From contig NC_081406.1 in the NCBI RefSeq assembly GCF_030272615.1, forward strand, positions 399,358,939 to 399,422,938: a DNA stretch of 64,000 nucleotides. The letters run 5' to 3'. Position 1 is the stretch's first letter. Every line of letters begins with the position of its first letter. This document shows positions 33,932 through 45,435 of this stretch, piece after piece. Source of the DNA: Cryptomeria japonica. Taxonomy: Eukaryota; Streptophyta; Pinopsida; Cupressales; Cupressaceae. The position numbers were made by a program, and so were the translations under genes. The notes under the pieces were generated by a model that was not told the DNA's origin, searched no databases, and was given only the letters and a program-made list of their open reading frames with translations.

Positions 33932-35397
33932 TGTTGGCATTTCAATAAGGATATTGAGAAGGTTGTTGATGATTATGGATATAACTGATTAAAGATGTTT
34001 TACTATCTTGATATTATTATTTTGTCATTGATGTCAAGAAATTGATTTTCTAATTCAGTATGATGTTGCCATATCTTGAGAAGTATGATATGAAGATTAT
34101 AAAGAAGTTGGTAAAGACACAGGAAAGAATATGATGAATAAAGGGATGAATAAGGTATTCAATGGGCAACTACTACCGAGTCAGACAATGATGAGATCAT
34201 GATGTTTTAGATTGTTTTAACATCATACATATGTTGTAAAATGTAAAGGTTAATACTATACTATGTTATCAGGCAAAGAACCTAGTCGGTAAACCCTAAG
34301 GTTATCGCTATCAGTTAATGAAGGTGAAATGTCTACCGAGTAAAGTTTAGTATTCACTGAGTTGTTACCGAGTTGTAACCAAGCTATAACAGAATGCATT
34401 AAATATTCACATGCGGTATTTAATGAAAGAAGCTGATGAGCTGGAGCGAATCAATGATTGGTAAGCTATGGAAGAAGTTTGTTAACAAATCTAAGGCAAT
34501 GGAAAGTCGGCATGAAGATCTACAGCTCAGATTGAACCGCAATACCCTGGCACAAGTTCCAAGACTATTATGCAAGTTCCAAGGCGGGGTAAAACATTTT
34601 TAGATCGAAAGATGCATTGAACCTGGACAAGATTGAAGATCTGATGGCTATGATTGATCATGGGAAATGTGATCAAGGAGATTAAGTGGTTACCTAATTG
34701 TTTATAAATAGGAAACTATTGATAAACAATGCATGCGGGCAAGTGTATGCATAGGGATGCTACATAGTGATTATCGAGCACAGAAGCTTGAAGACCTGTT
34801 GGAATAACAGAGTATAGAAGCCCAGTAGATAGACAAGATTAGTTCTATGTCTAAATTGTATTGAACAAATAGGAATCTGCTTTAGCATTTTAGATGTGAA
34901 GTTGCAGATAGATTTTATTACTGTTATTTTGTGAAAGTGACAGAAAATCTCTTAACCAAGTGGACTTAACAGTCTTATATGTAAATCCTCTAGCAAGGTG
35001 ATATTCTGATTGAGTGTTTGAAATCCTTTGACAAGGTCACTTCTAACAAAGTGAAGATCCTAACAGATCTGAGGGAAATCCCTTAACCGGGTCACATCTA
35101 GCAATGTGTTTGTAATCTTTAACATGATTTTCTTTTAACCGAGCATACTCTAGAAGAGTATATTTCTTAGTGGGTCTGAAATCCCACAGTGTTTTTTCCC
35201 TATTTGGGTTTCCACGTTAAATCTGGTGTTATGAGGTTTATATTGTTCATATGCTTTTGAGTTTGCATGTTTGACAATTTTGGTTATATGACTGATATAT
35301 ATGTTACCGAGGTTGAATCTGATGTTTTTATGGATGATTAAGTTTGTATGATTCACCCCCCCCCCTCTCATCTTGTTGGCTATTGGATCTGTCCTTA
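33932..35397 (+). repeat. Copia-type LTR (solo or 5' LTR), ends approximate
   Basis: Begins TGTTGGCATTTC and ends, after CACTGTG-type and ATTCACCCCCCCCCCTCTC text (about 35,354), near a mutated PBS, TTAAGTATCAGAAC (usual TTGGTATCAGAGC). Start and end designs match the LTRs at 36,246 and 42,092. No partner LTR is present. Confidence 0.62.
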
Positions 35398-36245
35398 TAT
35401 TAAGTATCAGAACTATCAATCTTCTCTATAGGCTTTTAAATCATCATAAGACTAGGTGAACACACATCTATATTTATGTTGTCACCAAGATTACACCCGC
35501 AATTCTTAAGTTGAAAGCTCGGCAATCTTGTGAAACATGGAATGATCCTCAGGCCTATGGGTTGCCTATCTTGAGGATCAATCTCCAAAGAAAGATGGTT
35601 CTCTTGATGGACCTCCTGCTAACCTTCTTGATGGGAAATAGAATAGCAATAATACTTCAATTGAAACCTATCCTAAGAGGAGGTGATGCACCAAAATTTA
35701 ACTAAGGTCTACAACCTGCTTAACTCACAAAAACCTCCAACAAATAGATTTGAATCTCTCACAACTCAACTAAACATGTGATGCATGAGTATTTCTTAGA
35801 AAGGGTTGAGCCTATTGATTTCTTGAAGGAAAACCAACTGATTTTCACAACTACAAACCATCAAAACCACTAATACAATCTAAGACCTGCATCTACCATG
35901 TATCTTCTTACATCAAATTTTTGATCGAATGAGACAAATTGGAGGAATTTGAAGATAAATCACAAAATTTTATTGAATCATCCATTCATAACACAATACA
36001 AGAAGTATTGAAAAGGAAAATGTTGCTATTTTATTAAAAATAAAGGAGTTTGTCGTTGCAAAACTCAGAAAATGAGTTACAATGCTTCATGCCCAGCTGA
36101 ATGCAAAAGGTAGAGAAAAAATAACTAGAGAAGAATGAAGGAGAGAATCAACTTATAGAAAAGGAGCCCTCAAAGAAACTAAATATGGACTAAAAGTGTC
36201 TCCTTGAACTATGCTCAAACTGAATACTTTCTTCTTGCTTCTATC
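35398..36245 (+). other. Unassigned stretch between two copia-type LTRs
   Basis: Apart from the PBS remnant at its left edge I see no recognisable interior of a copia element and no gene. The 64-codon frame at 35,511 has no motif. Its last five bases (CTATC, 36,241-36,245) are the left target-site copy of the next element. Confidence 0.45.
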
Positions 36246-37071
36246 TATTGGCATTCTACACTCTTATGAGAATAGTTGATGTTGCCATTGATGGAGACCA
36301 ACTGACAACCAATTGGCAACCAACTGGAAATCATCTGTCAACCCACTGATAGTTACCGGCACAGGCAATAGACTTCTACATTCACTGGCAGGCACTTTGC
36401 CGACAGCAACAATAATGGATACCGACACTCAAGTCGACATGGAATAAACTTTTGTTTACTATTTTATCTTTTGTAAAAGCCGACATGACATATTGTAAAA
36501 GACTCATATATATCTATGATATCTTATAGGTCATTTCATATGTGAGTATGTAGTATATGAAAAAGGATGATACATGATAGTTGATATTTTTGTATAAGGT
36601 GATATAGCTGACAGGGAAGGTTTTGGTAATGGAATGAGCTTAAACTGGTACTGAACCTACCATAGTTTATGTTGATCTAAAGCAGTACATTGTATTGGAT
36701 TTTGATAATCTATTTTGTAAGTTAGTGAGACTTCTGTTTTGTGATTGAGCAATGAGCTCTAGGCTGCTAGCCTTCCTGCATGTATAGGCCCCTCATTGTA
36801 AGTAATATTTATTCATTGGCTAGTGAGTGAATATGGTGGGTCATAAATCCCACTGAGGTTTTTCCCACACCGGGTTTCCTCATTAAATATCTTGTGTTAT
36901 GGTGTTTTTTCTATGATGTCTCTATTGTTCTTGTTTACTGTATTAATTCTTATTTACCGGTACACTATTTTGGGATGCAAAGTTCTTAATAAGTTTAAAT
37001 CTTCTGGTAACCGGTTAGACACTGATTCACCCCCCCTCTCAATGTCTTTGGGACTGTCATTGATTCTAATA
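36246..37071 (+). repeat. 5' LTR of the LARD-like element
   Basis: Starts TATTGGCATTCTACAC, with the terminal TG mutated to TA by comparison with the 3' LTR. Ends TGATTCTAATA just before the PBS. Matches 42,092-42,914 along its whole length. Confidence 0.88.
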
Positions 37072-37073
37072 AT

Positions 37074-37088
37074 TGGTATTAGAGTCTG
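37074..37088 (+). promoter_or_regulatory. Primer binding site (initiator-Met tRNA type)
   Basis: TGGTATTAGAGTCTG starts two bases after the LTR. The copia consensus is TGGTATCAGAGC, so the tRNA type is clear despite two changes. Confidence 0.82.
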
Positions 37089-37143
37089 ATCCTCTATTTT
37101 CAAAAGCCTAATAGCTTAAGGAAGATACTGACACCGCTACACA

Positions 37144-38215
37144 TGGAGAACTTAAGGAAACAATTGGAAGGAGCTCTTCTAGATTATTATGCTGAAAAAG
37201 TGAAGAACATAATATTGGAGGAAGAACTTAAAATTTCTTAAGAATTTCTTTTAGCACTTCAAAATAACCTCGTTATTGCAAAGAACAAAAGAAAAGAACT
37301 TCATATGCTGATGTAGAATGAGGATGATGAAAAAGAAACTCTTAGATAACTTGCAAACAAGTTGAGACAAGAAAACAATACTATGAAGAATGAAATAAAA
37401 TATATAACTATGAGGTTTTGTAAAGACATTAAGACAAAAAGAAAAATGAAGATGACTTGTCTAGGAGACTTAATGATGTTGGAAATGAAAATCTAAGACT
37501 TAGTCATGAAAATGATATGTTGAAAACAAATCTAATTCACATTCAACATGATAAAACTGAGCTTATGAGACAAGAGGGAATTCTGGAAAATGGGTTGGCT
37601 ACTGCAAATCAACACAAAGAGAAATTCAAGAAAAGTTCAGTGGAACTTGATAACATGCTAAAAAGTCAGAAACCTAATGGAGATACAAATGGACTTGGAT
37701 TTGAAGTTGGAGAAAGTTCTGGTACTGCAAACAATCTAGATCAGAACAAACCGGTAAGACAACCTAATGCTTACAATTTTAATGGCAAATGTTTCAATTG
37801 CAACAAATATGGTCATAAAGAAAATCAATGTAGATTTAGAAACAATCAGAATATTAATGCACCCACCGATCAATGTTCCAAATGCAACAAAGTTGGTCAT
37901 AATTCAGAAAACTGCAGAATGAATGTGAAATGTTATGTTTGTAGAAGATATGGACACTTATATAATCAATGTAGAACACAAACTGGCATAGGATATGGAA
38001 AAGCTATTCATAGGAATAATGTGACTTGTTATGCTTGTAACAAAATTAGACATATTGCAAAATTTTGTAGAAGTGAGACTTCACCGGCAACTAATAAAGG
38101 ATCTAGTTTGAAAGGCAAAGAAAACATAGATGAGGTAAAGCAAGAATTTTCAAAACAATGGATTAGGAAGAGAGATCAGAATGTTGATGAGACTATCTCT
38201 ATACCAGTAGAATAG
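37144..38215 (+). pseudogene. Gag-like protein with coiled coil and four zinc knuckles
   Basis: The first ATG after the PBS region is at 37,144 (MENLRKQLEGALLDYYAEK). A Lys/Glu-rich helical region with three stops follows. After a one-base shift near 37,445 the frame is open from 37,457 to 38,215 (252 codons). Around residues 110-210 of that frame are four CCHC-type knuckles: CFNCNKYGHKENQC, CSKCNKVGHNSENC, CYVCRRYGHLYNQC and CYACNKIRHIAKFC (the last with Arg where Gly is usual). Copia Gag normally has one to three knuckles, used to bind and package RNA. No capsid core is recognisable. Confidence 0.75.
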
Positions 38216-38556
38216 AGTAACCCTCCATCGACAGGAGAATCTTCATCCTACTAAGAAGTAACCCTTTGGGGGTATTGCAGCAAATTGAATATCATACAGA
38301 TTACCCTCGGTTGATGGTGAGAAGATAGATTTATTCTTTACCGGCAGATGTGTTAAGTTTTAACTTAACTAGTGAGCATTTAATGTGGTTAGTAAGAGAA
38401 AGGTCATTATAAATCATCGGATTTCCCTCATTTTTGATTCACCAAGCATTCAAATTAGCAAAGAGCATGAAAAAGAGCAAAGGCATTCAAGGTGAAGGTG
38501 TGAAGTGGTCTTTTCAAGCATTTAGAATACTTTAAGGCAGTTAAAGGTATTTTTCA
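38216..38556 (+). promoter_or_regulatory. Promoter-like leader before the 1,099-codon frame
   Basis: No coding. A TATA-like CATTATAAATC (TATAAAT at 38,408-38,414) lies about 145 bp before an ATG in good plant context (TTTTTCAATGGCTTCTTC). The interval resembles a host-gene 5' leader rather than a retroelement spacer. Confidence 0.4.
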
Positions 38557-41500
38557 ATGGCTTCTTCTTCTGCTCTCGAGTTTATTGCGAACCCTACTAT
38601 TGTAGAAAATGTAAAACGCCCTAGGTCCATGTTTAAAATAATTCCCTAAGTATCTAAGCAAGATGATTCCATATGAGCATTTTCAAAAATTCCTAAAGGT
38701 GTAGCTTATGATGAAGACCCTAGGCTGTATATACATTGCAATATAGAAGAACTAGGTTTTGAAGATTTGATGAAAATGTTTACCAATGTAATTTGTGATG
38801 AACATGGTGTGGTTAAACCCAAGCACAAGATTGTAGAAACTCTAGGTTTTGTAGAAATACTGAACATTCCCCAATTTCCGAAAGTAGTGAGAATTATCCT
38901 AAGTAGAGCACATGGAGAATTTCTATGGTTGGATTATGTCTGCAAAATTACCCGACAAGCAATTACGACAGTAACTGGTTTACCCTCAACTGATAGCAGA
39001 CCCGACAAAACAAAGAAAGTTCCTAACAACAAAGTAATGACCCTAACTAGAGCAACATCTGACAGTAGATCACTAAGTGTGAATGATATCAAAGACATCA
39101 ATGTGAGATTCATAAGTATGGTGCTAGGTTACAAGACTACACATGCAAATAGGTTTAATTTAGTTTCTAGTCTTTGCATTAACAGTGCTTTTGAGATGGT
39201 TAACAACAATGCAATGATAGATGTGTGTGAATGGCTGAAAGAGGAACTCATAGATAATTTGTAAAAGATTAAAGGAGATAAGAAAGGGACATTTTGATTT
39301 GGTAATATTTTAGTATTTTTAATGTTGTATTTCACTAATGAAATTCCCGGTACAGGATCGAAAGACTTTGGATATGAAATACCGGTAGGAAAACAATTAC
39401 AGGAAGCTTTTACTAGCATGGGAACTACAAAGGACAACAACATAACTGAATACTTTAAATCTTTTCAAGCTAAAATGAAAACCAGAGAAAGACTACCGTA
39501 GAGTGTAGTGAACAAACATGACAAAGAAATCTATTTTGTCATCAAGAAGGATGAGACATGGATGGAAGTTGTACTCCCTAGGACTGTATGGGTGACTAAA
39601 ATGGGATATGAGGTAGATCTTAACATTATTGAGACTTATGCAAAAGCTTTGTTAGATGCACCAAGAGAACCAAAAAAACAAGTTTTTGGTAGTGTTGAAA
39701 CTATTGAATGTGATGTGAAAACATTGAAGCAAAGGAAGAAAAGAGAAAAATATATTAGGGATGCATCAAAGAAGGTACAGGAAATCAAAGAAAATGTAAT
39801 GAATATCAGCGGGATATCGGCTAGTGAGCTGGAAGGACTACAACCAAAGGCACACATTTCACCGATTGGCACATCTTCTGATAGTGAGAAACCAACAGAG
39901 TTTAAGAGAGTTGAGAGGAAGAGAAAACCTTCACTAGTACCCTCTCCTTCACCCAAGAGAACAAGGACTTTAAGGAAGAAACAATAGGCAGTAAGGGGAC
40001 CAAAGAAGAAACAACAACCTATCGCCCCTTCTTTAAATGATTTACTAAATGAAATAACTAATGATGGAAATTTGGCCAATGTACACCAACTGTATAACAC
40101 ATTCAATCATTTAGACAAGGAAAGCATTGAGAATGGTATAATTTTACATCTGGATATATATAAAAAGGTAATAATTGAAGTAGTGGATGACTTACCCAAT
40201 GATCTGTATAGGAGATTGGAGGCAAAAAGGATTGCAGTGATGGAATTGGATAAGAAACTAAAAGTTGAAAAACTTCTAGATGTACATCCGGTAAACTCAA
40301 AAGAGGAAATTGATGAACTAATCTCAGAGGCTAACTGATCTGCTTTTGCCAGTGGTCACCGACAAGTAAGTTTAATGGTAGGTAGAGTAAAAGAGATTGC
40401 AGATGAAATTGCTGATAACTGGGATATATTCTTTGTGGAGAAGGAAAAACAAGATGAAATGAATCGGCCAAAGAAAACATTAAAAGTGTATCAGAAGGAT
40501 AAGGACAAGGAGAAAGGTAAAGTTGGTGGTATTCCAAACATCAAGATCACTGACAATTTACCGCCACCTTTGGATACTACACCGGTACATATTGATGATC
40601 CACCGGTTATTGACACTGAAGGTGTCACACATGATGACACTAATCCTAAATCTGAGATACTATTCACCATGACTGTGGACACTCAGAAAGTGAATATTGT
40701 TGTGGACAAGGACAATGTAGAGGTTAAGGATGACAATGTTGACTGTGGCAACATGGCTAAGAAACTGGTAGAGACTGTTGAGGTTGAGATCCCAACCCAA
40801 ACAGAGCAACCGTTGGATACTGGGAAGAATATTGAAGGTATAGATGCTGGCACAAGGCCACCGGAGACTGAGATACCGATAGTTGAGCATACAGAGAAAC
40901 CTACTGAGGCAAAGGTACATACCATGGCAGAGAAACCAATAGTCACTGTGACATCTAAGCAGTCTGAGAAACCCTTGCTAGTTGAGATGCAAACATAGAC
41001 TGATCCACCAGAGGTAAACACAAGCAAAATGGCTACAACTGATAGAAGCACAGAGGTAATAAAGGAAATTGGTCAAACATCTGGCACATCATCAAGTGAA
41101 TTCAGACCTACTAATGTAAAAGAGGTACTCCTGGATTCAATCAAAAAGATAATGAATTGCAATGCTTTGGCCTACAAAGCAATTGATGACACCATACCAA
41201 TTCTTAAATTGATTGCACCGAAATGTAACATAGATCATGTTAAGGATTCTTTAGGTAAATTGGACACATTGTCCAAATTTATTGCTGACAATGTAATAAC
41301 GATTGATAAAGTGAATTAGGATACAATAAAGGAAAGAGTTGACAAGGAGAAGAACAAATTCTTTGATGACACCATAAACAAGTGCACAGAACACATGAAT
41401 ACATTATTACCAGCACTGAACTCTACAATTTTGGAATACAAAGAATTGTACAGAGAAACATGCAAACCACACATTCTAACAGAGGATATAGACAAAGAAA

Positions 41501-41856
41501 TCAATAAAATTCATAAAGAAATTGAAGACATAGTTGATAACATAATTGGCTCATTCGGCCACATATCAGTTTTTGAGCAAGAAATGGTAGGCTTTGAAGA
41601 AAAACTATAGAAACTTGAGAAAGAAAAGGCAAGGATTAAGTCTAATACCAGAGAACTGAAAAACAAACTTGGTCCTAAGTTGGAAAATCTTATCTCTCAA
41701 AGAATGGAAATATCCAAGGCATTACTTCAAGGAGAATGATCACCGGAAGAGCACATGCATCATCTCACTGACACGATCCAACAGACTGAGGCAACCTTAA
41801 ATGATAGAAAAAGGTTTATGTGGATTCTTAATTTGGTTTTAGCAGATATCTTTTAG
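38557..41856 (+). pseudogene. Unrecognised 1,099-codon protein in place of pol
   Basis: ATG at 38,557 (MASSSALEFIANPTIVENV) begins a frame that runs to 41,856 with no frameshift but 11 in-frame stops: 38,647, 38,674, 39,262, 39,295, 39,499, 39,985, 40,336, 40,996, 41,317, 41,608 and 41,737. Residues about 60-370 look globular (FPKVVRIILSRAHGEFLWL, ITTVTGLPSTD, VRFISMVLGYKTTHANRFN). This is followed by a Lys/Arg-rich segment (near 39,920-39,985, KRTRTLRKKQ, possible nuclear signal), a Pro/Thr/Glu-rich acidic region (40,540-41,000), and a predicted coiled-coil/helical C-terminus (41,100-41,800). No RT, integrase, protease or transposase signature is visible. The first part is loosely reminiscent of plant transposon-associated proteins of unknown function, but I cannot name a family. 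Confidence 0.65.
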
Positions 41857-42079
41857 AGTGTAACCAACTGGTTATAGACCTTGAGGTGAAATTTTTTGCA
41901 CTCGTTTGACAATTTTTGACCACTTTTGTCATTGATGTCAAAGGGGGACTAGTGGAGAGAAAACTGATTATTCAGATGAGATCATTTGCTCAGGGGGAGC
42001 ACATCTTTTTGGAAACCTTTTGGACTTCATTTTTTGGAATAGTTTTTGGATTTTTCTCATGAGTGTTGCCATCAATGCC
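41857..42079 (+). other. 3' UTR of the LARD-like element
   Basis: Short non-coding interval with two extra purine runs (CAAAGGGGGACTAG near 41,938 and TCAGGGGGAGC near 41,989), each resembling a PPT. Confidence 0.6.
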
Positions 42080-42091
42080 AAAGGGGGAGAT
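42080..42091 (+). other. Polypurine tract of the LARD-like element
   Basis: AAAGGGGGAGAT immediately before the 3' LTR. Identical to the copia 1 PPT, including about ten bases on each side. Confidence 0.88.
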
Positions 42092-42914
42092 TGTTGGCAT
42101 TCTACACTCTTATGAGAATAGTTGATGTTGTCATTGATGGAAACCAACTAGCAACCAATTGGAAACCAACTAGCAATCATCTGTCAACCCACCGATAGTT
42201 ACCAGCACCGGCAATAGACTTCTACATTCACCAGCAGGCACTTCACCGGCAACGACAATAATGGATACCGACGCTCAAGCCGACATGGAATAAAATTTTG
42301 TTTACTATTTTATCTTTTGTAAAATTTGACATGGCATGTTGTAAAAGACTCATATATATCTATGAGATCTTATAGGTCATTTCCTATGTGAGTATGTAGT
42401 ATATGAAAAAGGATGATACATGATAGTTGATATTTTCGTATAAGGTGATATAGTTGACAGCGAAGGTTTTGGTAATGGACTGAGCTTAAACTGGTACTGA
42501 ACCTGGCATAGTTGATGCTGATCTAAAGCAGTACATTATATTGGATTTTGATAATCCATTTTGTAAGTCATTGAGACTTTTGTTTTGTGATTGAGCAGTG
42601 AGCTCTAGGCTGCTAGCCTTCCTGTATGTGCAGGCCCCTCATTGTAAGTAATATTTATTCATTGGCTAGTGAGTGAATATTGTGGGTCACAAATTCCATC
42701 GAGGTTTTTCCCACACAAGGTTTCCTTGTTAAATATCGTGTTATGGTGTGTTTTCTATGTTGTCTCTATTGTTCCTATTTACAGTATTAATTCTTATTTA
42801 CCAGTACATTGTTTTGGGATGCAAAGTTCTTAATAAGGTTAAATATTCTACTAACCGGTTAGACACTGATTCACCCCCCTCTCAGTGTCTTTGGGGCTAT
42901 CATTGATTCTAACA
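42092..42914 (+). repeat. 3' LTR of the LARD-like element
   Basis: Begins TGTTGGCATTCTACACTC and ends TGATTCTAACA, the normal TG...CA. The base after the end starts CTATA, one mismatch from the left flank CTATC. Confidence 0.9.
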
Positions 42915-45435
42915 CTATATTTATCTTGCATGATGTTTGTGATTGTGGTCGAATTTGAAAGAGAAGGCATGCAAAAGGTGCTCAAAATTGATGCCAATTG
43001 GACTTAACTGCTTCAAAGTTGATCCTCAACTAATGATGCATCAATATGGATACTTGATTTGATGTAAAATTGCTTGACTTGTGTAAAAAATCCTTCTTTT
43101 CAAGTTCAAACTAATGCATGGGTCAAGTTCTACCTTTTACTCATTAACTAGCCCTTGAACGGATACTTAGGAATCAAGCCTTCTTTCTTCAATATTGATC
43201 TGAGTAACAAACTCCTCAGTAGCTTTGGATGTTCTATACTTGAGATTGGATTTTATTGTCTTCATATCTCTGTCAATTATTTCTTGTGCTATGTGTCTTT
43301 TCTTGGTGATAGGTCACCAAGCTGAACTCTCATGAAGAAGCATTACTTTGATTGCTACCAAAACCTTGCATTGCATTAGTGATTTCACTGTGTTCCCATG
43401 ACTGTCTTTTTTATCTCCAAGCTATCTTTTTATGGCTTTAAGATCCTTCTCATTAGATTTCATTATAAATCATCTCTCTTAATGCTTTGAAGATTGGTGT
43501 TCTTCTATGGATCATCTTATTTTCACTATGTTCATTGCTCTTCTATTGATGATTCTTCTATTTTTGGAGGGTTGTATCCTTCATGGACTGCTCTTTATAT
43601 AGGAGCTCTTGGACTGCACTTTGTCCATTGAGTTCTTTATCATCTGATGATTGACTTTTCTCTATATATTGCCCTACCATAGGCGAGTTTTTTGCTTCAC
43701 TATGTCTTAATAGAGTTCTTTTTACTTCATGGCCTCTCTCTCTGTATTGTTGATGTAGCTGTTAAGATGGCTTTGAAATCTCTACAATTACAGTTTCATT
43801 GTCATACCTTTTCTTTAACATTGATTCATCTTGTTTTGTTATAGAGGGACTATGTTCAATCATTTATAACCTCTTATTACTTATTAACCTTTTTATAACT
43901 CTTCCTTACATGTGAGTGACCCTTGTATGGTCATGAACATTATGAACCATCTTTCATCAATATTTACTATTGTGAAAAAATAATTTACACATGATTGTCT
44001 TTCAATGTCATAACTTTGTGTTGGAACGGTGACCTCATAACATTGATTAATGTATTATTTTAGGACTATTCTATTTGTGGCCATCATTTTTTACCTCTTT
44101 TAATGATCTTCACTCACATTGATTGTTAAAATATTTGGATTGAGATAATCATTATTTTCAAAACCCTAGATGAGTGTTGTCCAATACTTCTCAATGTATT
44201 CTCCTACCATTGTTGTCGTACTATTGTAAGGCTACAATCATGGTGTAATTGCTATCATTGAGTGTGATTTGTGATTATCTCTATATTCATATGACTATCA
44301 TTTTGAATGGCTTTCATGGATTCTTTCCTTCTATCCCTAATCCTTTTCTCATTTTGTCTCCATGACCTCCAAGTCTTCTCTTTTATATAATCTTTGCAAA
44401 TCGACTACCTTCTTGGTGTCATAGATCCATTTGGGTGCCTTTCTTTGCATCACTAGGTTTTTGAGGCACTATGATTTTCTTTCAAATGAAACAATGAAAT
44501 AATTGTTGATTCTGAAAAATCACAAATTATTGAACCCCTAAAGGATGTCAAGCTTTATGATCAGGTTCAATACTGATTTTGGCCAATGAACGAGGATCAA
44601 CCTTCAAATGGACTGATTCTTCCTACATTTTTGGTTTTGCTAGACCAAGGCAGGTGCACCTTGAATGTGATTAAGTAGAATATATCTTCTTATGAAATCT
44701 TCAATCAAATTATCATCTATTTCAGAGTGGCATGGATGTCTGAAATAGATAATTGAATCTAAACCTAATTCCTACCTCTATCTCTATAATTGAAACTAAA
44801 ACTGAATATAAATGTAATATTTTGAGAATTTATCTTTCAGGGTTTTATGGATCAATGCCTTTCTTCCACTGGGCAATAGAGTATAGAAAACCTATGTTTT
44901 ATTTTTGGACATAACTCAAGTTGTTTTGCACTTTCATGTTTTATAACTTGTATAAACATGCAGGAAGGTTTATCACCAAGTCATTATTTTTAATCCAAAT
45001 AAAATTTCTCATATCACTATGACTTATCTAAATGAATTTATTCTACCTTATAGAAGCCAGTCAAATAAATCACACAAAATAATAAAATTGCTAAATGATA
45101 AATCAGAAATATATCCTTGATATATCGATATAAATGATAAGAAAAATCTCAAGTTTTAGACAACCAGATAATAGATTATCAATAATTGCAGCACAACAAC
45201 TAAAACCAAAATTTAAAATACCAGATTATTTCATCATCTCCATTGTTTTGTTTCAGAAAAAAAAAAACTTTTACAATGTATATCTCCCAAAGTTCTTCAT
45301 CTAAACCTAATTCCCCTATTCTTTCGGTCCTAATTTCCCTTTTATAAATTTAAAGGAGCTCTTCAGACCATTACAAAGTTTGGCTATTAAAATATTTGTT
45401 TTACCCGCCCAAAATCAAAAGACATAAAATAATTA
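42915..45435. other. AT-rich intergenic stretch without recognisable genes
   Basis: I find no coding motif, LTR terminus or long repeat here. The composition is T-rich on the plus strand and frames are short. A small perfect hairpin lies at 44,715-44,750. It probably is older, unrecognisable repeat or host intergenic sequence. Confidence 0.5.
44715..44750. other. Perfect 12 bp hairpin
   Basis: Arms ATCTATTTCAGA and TCTGAAATAGAT with a 12-base loop. A further AATT pair lies outside after a three-base bulge. No terminator or gene context; function unknown. Confidence 0.45.

Larger units (their letters stand above)
36246..42914 (+). mobile_element. LARD-like copia-type element lacking pol, with two non-pol coding regions
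   Basis: Two LTRs (826 and 823 bp, about nine bases in ten alike), a PBS at 37,074, a PPT at 42,080-42,091, and target copies CTATC / CTATA on either side define a complete 6,669 bp insertion. Its interior contains no PR, INT, RT or RNase H motifs in any frame. Instead there is a gag-like zinc-knuckle region (37,144-38,215) and a 1,099-codon frame (38,557-41,856). Large non-autonomous LTR elements (LARDs) are known, but most have no long conserved frame. Confidence 0.82.

Noticed and set aside
39296-39355. Possible short intron (GTAATATT ... GGTACAG) in the unknown frame
   Set aside because: The reading frame is open through it and the flanking stops are explained by point mutation. About 54 bp would be too short for a typical plant intron.
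40683-41051. Minus-strand frames over 100 codons (40,683-41,051; 39,636-40,106)
   Set aside because: Shadows of the 1,099-codon plus-strand frame; composition mirrors its Thr/Glu/Lys-rich codons.
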